Below are positions 11,540-22,929 of a DNA stretch of 64,000 bases, piece by piece. This stretch comes from Desmodesmus armatus (taxonomy: Eukaryota; Chlorophyta; Chlorophyceae; Sphaeropleales; Scenedesmaceae). The stretch lies in contig VIIQ02000698.1 in the NCBI GenBank assembly GCA_007449985.2, positions 69,501 through 133,500 on the forward strand. Reading direction: 5' to 3'. Made by a program: the position numbers and the translations under genes. Position 1 is the stretch's first letter. Each line of letters starts with the position of its first letter. The notes beneath the pieces are model-generated. The model searched no databases. It saw nothing but the letters and a program-made list of their open reading frames with translations, and was not told the DNA's origin.

Positions 11540-13703
11540 ATGCCCAAGCAGTGCAACGGTGATGATGCGGTGAGTAACTGTCTGAGTCTTGATCTGGGTT
11601 TCGCCTTGTCGCCTTGTGTGCTCAGATGCAGAACGGCAGACCCACATCGTCAACCCTGCTGCAGCAGCAGCCCAAACTACGGTACACCAAGCCAGCACTT
11701 TGTCAGCGACCCTCAACGTTGGATGTTGCAGCAGCGGTATCACCCCAGTCACGCTCCCCACCATCCATCTGCCCTTGACTACATGAGAACAACCCTGTTT
11801 GTCCCCTTGCACAATCACTTGCAGGTGGCACAAGTGCTGCAGATCATGGTGCAGCACGTTGAAGACCTCGACATGCGTGATGTTGCCAGGCTCCTGCAGC
11901 TAAGCACCACATGCAGGAGGGCGCTGCAGCAAGCAGTGGGGTGCTTGAAGCTAGTCGATTACCGATTCAGCAACATGGCAGCCACTGCTGGCTTCGCCGC
12001 ATGGCTGCCTGACCATGCTGGGTTGGTCCAAGCCCTCCACCTCAATCGGCCCCGGATAAAGGATCCAGAGGTTGCAGTCCAGGCAGCTGCGGCTGCCGAG
12101 CAGGTGGTCGTGTTTGCTCTGCAGTTTGCCACCACGCCCCCAGGTGTGCTTGCAGCAGCGGCAGGCCCACCCAAGCCGCCCAGCAGGCCTGCACCCCTGC
12201 TGCGGCTGCAGTCCTTCAGCAGTGATTACGTCTATAACCCAGCAGCCCTTCACAGCCTGGCGACCTGCAGCTTCCTAACAGAGCTGAAGCTGACCGACGT
12301 CCCACAGCAGCGCTGTACTGCTGCGTTTTGCAGCGCCATTCGACAGCTGCGCTCCTTGCGCAGGCTGGAGTTGCACCTCAGCACACAGGACGCTGCCGCA
12401 GTGCTCCCAAGCAGCTTTGGTGCAGCTGTAGCGCAGCTGACGCAGCTTGAGGTGCTGCACGTCAAGCGGCTGCCGTCTGCGGCCCTGTCTCAGCTACCCT
12501 CCAGCTTGACTGAAGCCCTGCTGGATGTATATCACACAAGCAGCTCCCCAGTCGACATCAACATGAGTCACCTGAGCAGGCTGCTAACGCTTGAGCTCAC
12601 TGGGCCTGGCCGGATCAGTGCACAGTCGCAGCTGCCCGCTAGCTTGACAGCGCTGGATCTGGAGGGTGAAGCAGATGCTGTCCCGGGTTTGGGGCAGCTG
12701 CAGTACCTGCACCTGCACAGGCCGGCTGCGTGCTTGGCACTGCTACAACGGCTGCCACAACTGCCAGCGCTACAGCAGGTGGGTCATGAATGCTGGCGTC
12801 TGTGTGCAAGCTGCTCTCTGTTTGTAGCAGTAATGCCCGGCATGGGCTCTGCACCACATGTATTTAGTTACAAGTAGTTGTACTGCATTGGTCCATTTAT
12901 GTGTGTGACGCATTGCAACTGCATCTCATGAGGGCAGTCATAACTTTGTGTTGACACACATGAGTTGCAACCAGCCATTCCGGTAATTCAGTCAGGATGT
13001 ACAGGAGTTGTGTGAGTATGTGCTGTCACGCAATGTGTGCTTGCAGGTGAAGGTCCGGCTGCAACATTGCAGGCACCAGGCGCAGCTTGAGCCTGTGCTG
13101 GCAGCCCTGTCTGCTGGCGTACAGCTGACCGGGCTGCAGCTGTACTGGTCCGACCCCTTCCAGGAGCTGGACGGGCACTTTGCAGAAGGAGAGATTGGAC
13201 TAGCTGACATGCGGGGCATTTTGCTGCACTCTTACCTCAAGAAGCTGCCACGACTGCAGCTGCTTCACATGTCAGGTTTAAATTTGGATCAGTCCGACCT
13301 ATTGCACTTCACATCATTATCGACTCTAACTGACCTGAAGGTTGCATTTTGTCAAGGCAAGCTTGACCTAGGCATTGCAGCCATCATGCAGCGGCTGACT
13401 GGGCTGCGCAAGCTGCACTTACGAACCCTTGAGCTCACAAATCCACTCGTCTGGGTGGCTGCAGCGAATCTGACAAGTCTGCAGCAGCTGGACTGCATCT
13501 TATGCAATGGCATTGCTTTGACAGATGACACACTGCACATGTTGGCCCCTCTTACCAACTTGACTCACCTGACACTTGATAATGGTTACTTCTACTGTAC
13601 TGACGACAACATGGAGCACTTCGAGTACACTGTGTCCGACTCTGCTAAGCGCAGGCTGGAGAGTCAGCTGCCTATTTTGAAGGAGTCAGCCTGGGTTGAG
13701 TGA
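11540..13703 (+). CDS. LRR array unit 5: intact F-box-like LRR protein
   Basis: First plus-strand unit. Exon 1 (11540-11569) encodes MPKQCNGDDA and stops at GCG|GTGAGT. Exon 2 (11825-12778, 318 codons) follows CACTTGCAG. Exon 3 (13047-13703) follows TGCTTGCAG and ends in AWVE then TGA. All phases are 0, giving about 546 residues. Exon 2 starts VAQVLQIMVQHVEDLDMRDV and contains RCTAAFCSAIRQLRSLRRLE and PVDINMSHLSRLLTLEL. Exon 3 contains LPRLQLLHMSGLNLDQSDL and LDLGIAAIMQRLTGLRKLH. Two tracts of exon 2 (12333-12520 and 12628-12767) are identical to unit 6, while flanking parts differ. The leader exon differs from the MA-x-NSDAV type of units 1 and 4. It is soluble by sequence and of unknown function. 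Confidence 0.8.
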
Positions 13704-14582
13704 GTCATGTTTTGTTACCTTGGTCTTGGTGAGACTGAATGCAGCTGCAACAAGCTGTTGTTGTGGTGCAGCTGCATTGGAGCATCTGCATGCTGGTGTA
13801 GCTAGCTTTAGTGTCAGTGCTACTTGTTTTGGTGTGCAGAGCGTATGGCTTTTGATACCCAGCCGGCATGGTGTGGCTGGGAGCAATGCATCGCCTTGCA
13901 CACCGCAGGCGCGCCCTGCTGGTTGCTTTCCTAGCAGAGTTTATTGCAACTGGCATGTCATTGCATGGCAAGTATGGTGCCTTTGAATGAAGCATTGTGT
14001 TGATGATTGTCGACCTAGTGATGGTGGCTGCAGTCCGGCAACTATGCAGTGACTGCTGAGTAGGGAAACGACGAGTGACACTCCCCCAATGTCCCTACTT
14101 GCCAAAAGGCTGCAGCTCCTGCCAAGCCCAGAGCCATGTCTGATCCTTGGAAAACCTACAGGGCAACTCCACAACATTAGAAGGTAGCCTGCGGCTGGGC
14201 TGAAATCAGTGTCGGGTGTACAAGAGCCTGTATGGCACCTGGCGCGTTCAGATTGCCCATCTTGCTGTGACCTCAAATATGGCGGCTGCACAACGACACA
14301 AATAAGCAGAACAATGCACCCTATTAGAGCCTGTCAAGTGAACTGTGCATGGCATAATCTGGCAAAAGGAGTTTTGAATGTGGTGGTTGGCAATCAATTG
14401 GCAGCGGTTTTGTATAGATCTGCCTTCAACGTCAACTCAACAATTCGACTTTCCTTGTCCGTTTATGAAAACATTTTATCACGATTGCAGCTCTCTGAGC
14501 CTATCTGGACAGCTGCTTTCAGGATCCGCACCTGGTGATCTTGATCTCCTTGTGAGGGCTGTGCTCTGGATTGGTCCCTGAC
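13704..14582. other. Spacer upstream of unit 6 with a block conserved before unit 7
   Basis: No gene. From about 14050 to 14530 the sequence is recognisably homologous to about 29470-29900 upstream of unit 7. Shared words include CTGCAGCTCCTGCCA, CTCCACAACATT, GCTGTGACCTCA, TTTGAATGTGG and GCAGCTCTCTGAGCCT or close variants. A duplicated promoter or 5' region is the likeliest explanation. Confidence 0.5.
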
Positions 14583-16709
14583 ATGCCCAAGCAGTGCAAC
14601 GGTGATGATGTGGTGAGTTTTTGTCTGAGTCTGGATCTGGCTGTCGCTTTAGTTCCTTGTGTGCTCAGACCTGCAAACAAGGGACAGACCTGCAATGTCT
14701 ATCCTGATGTAGCAGCAGCCCAAGCTGCACCAAGCAGCTGGGTTGCCAGTGTCAGCACTTTGTTCGCGCCCATCAATCATGAAGAGTTTGCAGCAGCGGC
14801 CGTATCACTACAGTCACCCCCCCCCCCCCCCCTTTCTCCTTCCAGTGACCTGTACTCAAACACACTTGTTGTTTGTGCCCTTGCAAATTCGCTGCCAGTT
14901 GGCACAAGTGCTGCAAATCATGGTGCAGCACGTCGAAGACCTCGACATGCAGGATGTTGCCAGGCTCCTGCAGCTAAGCAGCACATGCAGGAGGGCACTG
15001 CAGCAGGCAGTTGGGTGCTTGAAGCTGGTCGATTATCGATTCAGCAAGATGGCAGCCACTGCTGGCCTGGCCGCATGGCTGCCTGACCATGCTGGGTTGG
15101 TTCAAGCCCTCCACCTCACTCGGCCCTGGATAGGGGATCCACAGGAGGCAGTCCAGGCTGCTGTGGCTGCCGAACAGGTGGTCGTGTTTGCTCTGCAGAT
15201 CACCACCATTCCCCAAGGTGTGCCTACAGCAGCAGCAGGCCCACCCAAGCCGCCCAGCAGGCCTGCGCCCCTGCTGCGGCTGCAGTCCTTCAGCAGCAAC
15301 TACATCCACAGCCCAGCAGCCCTTCGTAGCCTTGCGGCCTGCAGCTTCCTAACAGAGCTGAAGCTGACCGACATCCCACAGCAGCGCTGTACTGCTGCGT
15401 TCTGTGGCGCCATTCGACAGCTGCGCTCCTTGCGCAGGCTGGAGTTGCACCTCAGCACACAGGACGCTGCCGCAGTGCTCCCAAGCAGCTTTGGTGCAGC
15501 TGTAGCGCAGCTGACGCAGCTTGAGGTGCTGCACGTCAAGCGGCTGCCGTCTGCGGCCCTGTCTCAGCTACCCTCCAGCTTGACTGAAGCCCTGTTGGAA
15601 GTGGATCACACAGGCAGCTCCCCAGTTGACATCAACATGAGTCACCTCAACAGGCTGCTATCACTGGAGCTCACTGTGCCTGGCCAGGTCGGTGCACAGT
15701 TGCAGCTGCCCGCTAGCTTGACAGCGCTGGATCTGGAGGGTGAAGCAGATGCTGTCCCGGGTTTGGGGCAGCTGCAGTACCTGCACCTGCACAGGCCGGC
15801 TGCGTGCTTGGCACTGCTACAACGGCTGCCACAACTGCCAGTGCTACAGCAGGTGAGTCATGATTGAGTCCTGAGTTCTGGTCTCTTTTGGGTGGCATGG
15901 GCTCACTAGCTACGTTTGTGTATGCTCAGGCCTATTTACACTGTGTTCTTTCACAGGCACATTTTGTATCATCAACTAAAGCCAGCTGCATACACCCAAG
16001 GCTTCCTAGTTATACGTCTCGTGAGCGTGCGCCGCCACATACTGTATGCCTGCAGGTGAAGGTCAGACTGCAACATTGCAGGCAGGATCAGCTGGAGCCT
16101 GTGCTGGCAGCCCTGTCTGCAGGCACAAAGCTCACAGGGTTGCAGCTGTACTGGTGCGACCCCTACCAGGAGCTGGACGGCTCTTTTGGGGCAGGGAGGG
16201 GGCTAGCTGACATGCGCAACATTTCAATGCACTCATACCTCAAAAAGCTGCCACGGCTGCAGCTGCTGCATATGTCGGGCATGGGGCTGAATCCAGCAGA
16301 CGTCGTGCACTTCACTGCTCTGACAGCTCTCACTGACCTCAGGTTCGCGTCCTTTGAAGGCAAGCTTGACCTAGGCATGGCAGCCACCATGCAGCGGCTG
16401 ACTGGGCTGCGCAAGCTGTGTTTGCACAGCCTTGAGGTCAGGAACTCACTTATTTGGGTTGCTGCAGCAAGTCTGACTAACCTGCAGCATCTGGAATGCA
16501 TCCTGTGCAATCGTATAGCTGTCACAGATGACACACTGCACCTGTTGGCCCCTCTCACCCGATTGACTCACTTGACGATTGATTCTGGTTTTTGGACAAC
16601 TCATGACGGGCCACCGTATGAAACATTTACGTGCACTGTCTCAGATGATGCCAAGCACACGCTGCTGAGGCAGCTGCCTCTCTTGAAGGAGGTGAACTGG
16701 GTCGAATGA
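14583..16709 (+). CDS. LRR array unit 6: intact F-box-like LRR protein
   Basis: Exon 1 (14583-14612) encodes MPKQCNGDDV before GTGGTGAGT. Exon 2 (14899-15852, 318 codons) starts after GCTGCCAG with LAQVLQIMVQHVEDLDMQDV. The upstream TTGCAG used by other units reads TTGCAA here, so the acceptor appears to be a nearby CCAG. Exon 3 (16056-16709, 218 codons with stop) ends in EVNWVE. All phases agree. LRRs follow the family pattern (RCTAAFCGAIRQLRSLRRLE, LPRLQLLHMSGMGLNPADV, AVTDDTLHLLAPLTRLTHL). In exon 3 the usually invariant LDLGIAAIMQRL is LDLGMAATMQRL. A long C-run near 14818-14831 lies in intron 1. Confidence 0.8.
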
Positions 16710-18146
16710 GTCCAAGGTTGGTTCTGCCTCGCTGTTGGTGTGTTTGTGGGCAGCTGCAACACGCTGTCTAGACAGAGCTGTCATTGTGGTGCAGCTGTGA
16801 TGGAGCGTACGCACGCTGGTGTAGCTAGCTGTTAGTGTCAGTGTTGCTTGTGTAGATGTACAGAACATGTGGGACTGATGCCCAGCTGGGGTGGTGTTGC
16901 TGGTGCAACTGGCACCATGCCCACACTGGGTGCTCTCAATTTGCTGCTTTGCTGGCAGGGCTTGTTGCAAGCTGCCTGTCATTGACAGGCTGTCAGGCAG
17001 TGCATTGTGTGTATTGCAACGACCTCGTGAGAGGAAGTTGCTTAGGAGGCGTACAGGTTCCCCCCTCCCCCCCGCAGGGGGGGAGGGGCAGGCCAATATG
17101 GGGTGGAAAATCGCCGTTGCCAGACCAAGGCGCGTCAAAGCTGCGTGATTATGCTTCCAACCAGTAAAAAATATATCTGAATGCCACAAACGTCAAGACA
17201 GCAGCCTGGTGTGCACAGTCCAGCGGAAGAAACAGGTGAATGTGTGCAGAACCTGCGCTGTACGCCCCGACAGAGGCTATGGGGCAAACGGCAGCATTAT
17301 GCCATAGTCGAAATGAGTTTAAGAGGGTCGATGAATAGCTAGCTCACACTGCCATGTGAAGAGGAACGCGGATTAGTAGGGTTTTGGTGAAAGGCAAGCT
17401 TGGCGCAAAGAAAGCGAAACTTTTCAATACTACCAATGAAAGAGCACATTTGCGCGTGTGTTCGTGTACATGGGGGCAGCGACAGTGCTGGTCCCCGAAC
17501 AGGTGACTCACCTGCAGGTGCCAGCAGCTGCATATGGTAATCACAAGCATTGGATCAGCAGCTTCATATTGCTGTCGGATGCGTGTCTCATGCATGGTAC
17601 CCAAGGTGACATACTTCGCATGTCACCGCGATCACTGCATCAGGTCATCTGCTCCTGAGGAAGCCAGACGACCCGACAGCTGCAACTTAGACATCTGGCA
17701 TCAGTACCGCATCGATGCAATACAGCCAGCGTAGGCAGCATGCGGCAGCCTGCCTACAGACAACTGTTGCCCATGCAGCAGCATGCTTGGTGTGAGTGCA
17801 AACTGCTGCAGCTATGCAGCAACGCGGCATGCCTGTGCAAATTTGCAACAACAGTGCCGAAGTCAGCGTCAACATACTGTTCTTGTCATGGTAGGGCGCA
17901 AGGAGTTTTGCACAGCCACGGTACAGGTGTGCCACACACCCATAAAAAGCCGAGGTCGTTGCAGTACTGACGCCAGCCGGGCGTCAGACGTTCTATGGTG
18001 ATGTTGATCGGAGTCACCAGCAGGCGACATGTCTTGAAACAAGCAACATATGGCAGGTAACAGCTAGTGAAGTTGGCTCCTGAAGTGGGGCCACTACAGA
18101 ACAGTTCATGGGTTGCTGAGTAAGGAAACAACAAGTGGCACCTGCC
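16710..18146. other. Spacer between unit 6 and the retroelement insertion
   Basis: No gene supported. Its right end (about 18075-18159) resembles 14025-14108 upstream of unit 6 (GCTGAGTAAGGAAACAACAA against GCTGAGTAGGGAAACGACGA). It is therefore the left half of a gene-upstream region interrupted by the Penelope-like element. A short palindromic C/G block (CCCCTCCC...GGGGGGGAGGGG) lies near 17061-17087. Confidence 0.5.
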
Positions 18147-18159
18147 CATGTTCCCACTT
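18147..18159 (+). repeat. Candidate target-site duplication, left copy (CATGTTCCCACTT)
   Basis: This exact 13-mer recurs at 29469-29481. The sequence left of this copy and the sequence right of the other copy together rebuild the block found uninterrupted near 14040-14120 upstream of unit 6. That is what a target-site duplication flanking an insertion should show. Confidence 0.65.
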
Positions 18160-18166
18160 CCCACGT

Positions 18167-20330
18167 GTGTATGTATGGGTGTGCACGAACGGGGCATATT
18201 ATGTTGGTTCTTTTGGGCGGTCAAGGACAGGGGAGTCATCTCTATCCATCCGCACGTCTTCACACCTCTATGGAGCAAATGGGTGGGTCCGTAACGGTGC
18301 AGGCATCCATGCCAAATCCACGGAAACGGGAAAATTGTATGGACGGTGGGTGCGGGAAAGTTTGGATGATTGGTATGTGTTTCCTTTGGAGCTGCTTCCA
18401 AACGGTACACCTTGGGATCAAATTCGCCGGGTTGAGCAGAGCTGGATAGACACTTTGTGGGCCAAAAGGCTAGGATTGAACTGCATCAATGCGTATGCAG
18501 AGGCACCACCACCCACAGTGTTTTGTGCTCCTGCGGCGGCTGGAAGGGTGCGGGGGTATCGTGTTATGGCAAGGCGCGTGTATGCATGTTATGTTGCGTA
18601 TGCAAACGGCCGGCTGTCACATGCCAACGCCGTTTCATACTTTGCACACTGGAAAACCAGCAACGTGATTAAAGTGAATCACTACTGCATGGTAGGTGGC
18701 CCACCCACTGATCAGGAGACTGCTGGGGATGAGCGTGTGTGGGTTGTGCCAGTTGGTTTTACGGCGGTACTGATTGACTTGCTCAAGCCGGTACTTTCTG
18801 TACGTCAAAAAGAAGGTACTAGCAAGCAAGCAACGGGTCATGGTGTTACCATTTAAGAGTGCTGTTTTTGACAAGCTACCACTACAGCAGGTCCTCAACG
18901 ACCCAACCCTGCGTACGGGTCTGCCTGCAAGTGCTGCTACTGCATTGGGTAATTTGGGGTCTGTGTGTCTTGGGTTTTCATATAGCAAGCCATTGGGCTT
19001 GAGGGTTTGCAATACTGCAGGTGTAGCAAAGAAGCTTACACCCGCGGACGTAGCACGCATCAAATCTTCACCTTGTGGGTGTGAAACACATGCACAGTTT
19101 TACAGGGAGAAAGGTTGGTTGCCTGAGGGACATGAGCATGTTGTCACTTGCGATCACAGTTGTTTGAGGGGCGACGGTGTGGATAGGGGACTGTACTGGT
19201 TGTTTGCCCAAGGCTTTAAACACAGAGCCGAAGGCTTGGAGGTTCGCATGTGTGGCGCTGTGCGTCAAGAGGTGCTTTTACACTTGCGCCAGGATTGGAA
19301 AAGTTCTTGCAGAAAAATCACTTGAGGGTTTCGGCGTGTCAGGGTTGGATTGACGCTGTTGTGTCTAAGGTGAGGCATATGCTTGATACCAGAAAGGACT
19401 TTGCAGACAACCAGGTTTTGTCTACAAAGTCAAGGCCTCACGACGAGAACGCCAGGTTCCAGCCGTGGAAGCCTGTGTATAACTTAGTTTTGAAGCGGTT
19501 GCACCAGGACTTTTGCGTGACTACTGCCGACAAACTCACAAACAATTATGTTATTGTGTGTTTGAAACACTATGTATCTCTGGTGGAAGAGGACCTATGC
19601 ACTCCCTTAGAGGAGGGCGGGTTTTATGAGTTTGTGGCTGGGGAGTGATGCTGCTGCCCGGAAGGTGCGCAGTGCAGCGCGGGCAGCATCACCTTATGTC
19701 TTTGATAGTGGAACTAACCTTACAAACGTGTTCAAACACGTACCTTATGCATCGGGCCTTGTGAAACTGCACAAGAAGCCCATCAAGTTCAGGTTTCTGG
19801 CTTGTAGCAAGAAGAATGGGCTGCGCAAGCCAGCACGATGGTTGTCGGCGTTGTTGCGCGACCTACACGGGGACTTATCTGAGGCATGGATGGACTTGTT
19901 GTCGTCCTTAGACGTGAATTGGGCTGACACGCCACCGTGGTACCTTACATCAACCTCACAGTTGGTGGAGGTTGTCAGGCGGTTCAACTCAAAACGCATG
20001 TCACTTGAGGACTTTGAGGCTGGGGGCGGTTGGCAGGGAGCAGATGTGGTGAGATTATACACCAACATACCTCACAACTCCCTCAAAGAGGCACTGGGTG
20101 GGTTTTGGACAAGGCTTGGGAACGTCACCAGAATCGTGAGGCTGTCTTGGTTTTTGCGGACAAAACTTTTGAGCCTATCTGGCTCCCGCATATACAGGCG
20201 TACTACTTTCGCCGTGGGTTTGCATGGTCAAATATACGTAGGTAAGCATTGTGAGAAGGGGGACTTTTATGTCTTTACCAAGACAGAGGCCAAGGAAATG
20301 CTGGAGTTGTTGGTCGATAACTCATACGTA
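18167..20330 (+). pseudogene. Penelope-like element ORF, 5' half: GIY-YIG domain and N-terminal reverse transcriptase
   Basis: Pieces in several frames form one decayed ORF. From 18167 VYVWVCTNGAYYVGSFG gives the two GIY-YIG strands (Y-V spacing), with a downstream Arg/His segment (IRTSSHLYG) and a Glu in RRVEQSWIDTLW. A frame change lies between about 18774 and 18856. A Cys/His-bearing segment follows (CGCETHAQFYREKGW, EHVVTCDHSCL), with another shift near 19320. Next come TADKLTNNYVIVCLKHY and, after a shift near 19640, HVPYASGLVKLHKKPIKFRF and the first RT Asp motif DVVRLYTNIPHNSL. Two further shifts near 20100 and 20250 bracket WVLDKAWERH. The frame then reads LLVDNSYV up to the nested insertion. 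Identification rests on motif order, not on a database search. Confidence 0.75.
20322..20330 (+). repeat. 9-bp duplication TCATACGTA, left copy
   Basis: The same 9-mer occurs at 27816-27824. Removing 20331-27815 plus one copy joins the two halves of the reverse transcriptase in the same frame (NSYV followed by QFAGKVYRQ). Confidence 0.85.
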
Positions 20331-20489
20331 TCAAAGTTTTCCAGCAGGTCTACAACGAAATCAGGGGACCAGTCCTCCACCGGGACACGCGGCCGGGCCT
20401 GCACCCGAGCGTCCACGGTGCGAGCCATATGGGTCAGCAACGCTGCGAACAGGGCGGGAGGGGGGGAAGCGGAGAGCTCTGTCAACACA

Positions 20490-20760
20490 CAATTCCCGAG
20501 ATAAACGCAACACTGAGAAAGGCCAATTGCTGGGACTATAGGCAATTGGCGAGAAGGTCACACGGTCCAGCTGTAACAGTCACACTAACAAGCTGGACCG
20601 TGTGCGGCATGGTAATCAAATTCCAAGCTGCACAGTCGACAACAGCACTTTGCCTAAAGCCTTCGGCTTAGGGCAAAGTTGTGCTTGTCGCTGTTGCAGC
20701 ATACAGGGGTGAGTTAGTAAGGAACATAGTGAAGGTATTGAGGGTGTTACAAGCGTTACC
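20490..20760 (+). repeat. Inverted-repeat block with three hairpins, left copy
   Basis: This block is the approximate reverse complement of 26828-27090. Internal palindromes are CCAATTGC...GGCAATTGG near 20523-20549, CACACGGTCCAGCT (20559-20572) with AGCTGGACCGTGTG (20591-20604), and ACTTTGCC...GGCAAAGT at 20648-20679. The same three recur in mirrored order in the right block. Confidence 0.75.
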
Positions 20761-20787
20761 CTCACAAGAGCCCAACGAGCCACCAGC

Positions 20788-21501
20788 TCAGGGAACAACT
20801 GCCGCCAGCCACTGCACAGAATGAGGGTGCTTGTACCCCTTTCCCAAGGGATGGGGCAGGGCGCCCGGCCGCACGGGCAAAAGCACCGGCACCTCTGGTA
20901 CCAAGGACTCCAACGGGATCAGCTCAGACGCCACGCGCTCCAACACAGGCCACCACCACTGCGACTCCCACCGCGGCACAATCAACAGCACACGCGCTTG
21001 CTGCTCCGCAGCCAGCCGCAACACTTCACCCACAACCTTGACCGGGGGAAAGGCATAATTGAACACCCCCCGCCAGTCAGCGGACAGGGAGTCAACTCCT
21101 GCTGCCAAGCCATCAGCAAACAGGCTCCAGTAGGGCAGGCGGCGCCCATGCAGCCACTGCACAGACGCAGCGGTGGCAAAGCGATCCACCTGCACCTGGC
21201 CGACCCTAGCACACAAGGCTGCAAACACCACCGGGTTCAGCTTGCAGTCCGTCTCATCTACGCGGCAAGACAGGGCATCAGCACCGGAGAGGATGATAGC
21301 ATCAGCACCCACATATTGCATGCTGAGTGAGACCCCAAACAGCGCGCAGTACACCATGACTCTGCTAGCTATGGCATCCAGCACCCTGTGGCGCTTGCTG
21401 CCCCCCCGACGCAGAATGTAGTACGTGGAGATGCTGTCCGTGCGATGCAGGACGGTCTGCCCCACCAGCTCTGGACCTGCTGCCACCAGGGCACGCCACA
21501 A
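20788..21501 (-). pseudogene. DIRS-like retrotransposon RNase H / C-terminal domain fragment
   Basis: Uninterrupted 237-residue frame with the features of the region after the reverse transcriptase in DIRS-type elements. An RNase H-like part (LVGQTVLHRTDSISTYYILRR, then ADAIILSGADALSCRVDETD) is followed by VDRFATAAS, PYWSLFADGLAAGVDSLSAD and W-x-x-V-FNYAFPPVKVV. The end is a hydrophobic strand with a Trp cluster (VLLIVPRWESQWWWPVLERV). No upstream reverse transcriptase motif (YxDD) is visible in frame, so this is a 5'-deleted remnant. Family assignment is from memory of the motif pattern, and a Ngaro-like element is an alternative. Confidence 0.65.
21204..21312 (-). repeat. 109-bp internal repeat in the RNase H region, copy 1
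   Basis: Matches 21990-22098 with three mismatches by eye. It covers the segment encoding ADAIILSGADAL to VVFAALCAR. Confidence 0.75.
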
Positions 21502-21527
21502 CCCCTTAAGCTCAGTGTGAACAGAAG

Positions 21528-21985
21528 CCCACCCTCCCTCCCATCATGGTGTACTCCCTTGAGCCCCCCTCAACTCTTCCATGCCAACGCCAGCCCGACC
21601 TGGCCTCTGGGCTCCAGGGCAGATGCTCAGGTGTGACAGCAGGCAGCTTGTGCACCTGAGGAAGAAGGTGCACGTATGCATCCAGGGTTTTGCAGCCCTG
21701 CCCTTTCAGCCATTGGACACACTGCCGGCCTGACTTGTGCTCTTGGAGATTTCCTGGGTGGTGGTGGACCTATGTCCAGAGAATCGAAATTAAATGCCTA
21801 CATGCAGGACTTAACGGCTGATGCCTAACCTTCTGTATGTCGACAGTCTTACTGCAGGTAGATCCAAGGTCACAGAAGGCAGAAGGCTGGAGGAGAGCAG
21901 TACGGTAGTAGTTGTGACGTCAGTGGTAGTTGAGAGCGGAAAGGAGAACACGAACCCCTGCCCGGAATGCGTTCCGGGCACGGGT
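21528..21985 (+). repeat. Direct-repeat block, left copy
   Basis: Similar to 27118-27745 in the same orientation. Shared stretches include CCACCCTCCCTCC, ATGGTGTACTCCCTTGAGCC, ACGCCAGCCCGACCTGGCCT, TTGTGCTCTTGGAGATTTCC, GCCTAACCTTCTGTA and GTCGACAGTCTTACTGCAGG. The copies differ by indels, so they are not recent. This could be element-internal sequence or a decayed long terminal repeat. Confidence 0.7.
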
Positions 21986-21989
21986 ATTC

Positions 21990-22098
21990 CCCTAGCACAC
22001 AAGGCTGCAAACACCACCGGGTTCAGCTTGCAGCCCGTCTCATCTAAGCGGCGAGACAGGGCATCAGCACCGGAGAGGATGATAGCATCAGCACCCAC
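21990..22098 (-). repeat. 109-bp internal repeat, copy 2 (second RNase H fragment)
   Basis: Encodes GADAIILSGADAL and CKLNPVVFAALCAR again on the minus strand, but the RNase H homology stops on both sides. It is a short duplicate of 21204-21312 spliced into other repeat sequence. Confidence 0.7.
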
Positions 22099-22929
22099 CC
22101 CTTTAACGCAGCTGGAGGCGCCTGATGCATCCTCCGCCTGAGGTGCCCATTGCCCGGTCTCTGTTGCTGTGGTGAGGGGCAGACGTTTGAAGCCAGCGGC
22201 AAGCAGCTGCAGGTCGCTGATACTGGTGAGTGCTCCGCACGATGGGCTTTCCCGTTGCTCAGCTGTAGGGCATACGTGCTTGACCGGCCCGTGCCGCTGG
22301 TCAGCAGTTTGCCAGGGCACTGGACAGGTCCTGCAGCAGACATGCACCGCTGCTGGGACGGGGCTGTGCTGTCAGCAGGATGCCATCTGCTGTGCTTGAT
22401 TCATGCCAGACGTGGTGAGGCCTGAGTGGGCCGCCATGCTGTGGTTACTGCAGTACTGCCGGATGACAGCTGTGCATTCACCCTCAGATGGACAGCTCGC
22501 AAGCATGTGCCAGCCAGTCACTGATGTCATGGAAAGGTCACATGCATACAGCCTTGTTTGCATAGGCATGGAGTTGCCGCGCGCTTGGCTGCTGCTGTCA
22601 GGCTGTTGTACAGGCTGTGCAGGACCTTTCGGAGTGGGGCAGAGCTCACGGTGTGTTTTGGGGGCAGCCCCATTGCGCAGTGCCTTGCACCGAGGGGTAC
22701 AGGCGCTTGGAGCGTGGGCCATCCGATACTGGATGGACTGCTGGGGCTTTGACGCTTGGCTGGGGCATTGGGCGCACCTTGGCCTCGAATGCGGAAGCAT
22801 TGCCGAGTGGACGGTTGGCACGCCCGTATGCTGACTGTCTGTTGCGCTATACGACATGCGTGGGCCCGGAGTGCCAGTTGCGCGGCGAGCATGTCACTGG
22901 TTGTCTATTGGGCTGCGCGGCATGCAGGT

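Noticed and set aside
18113..18166. ATG at 18113 as the start of the GIY-YIG protein
   Set aside because: This stretch matches the gene-upstream block of unit 6 and lies outside the inferred insertion boundary, so the in-frame ATG is fortuitous.
20267..20545. Minus-strand open frame reading across the left edge of the nested insertion
   Set aside because: It runs from element DNA into antisense reverse transcriptase sequence, so it cannot be an ancestral gene. The part inside the element may be a remnant but is not recognisable.
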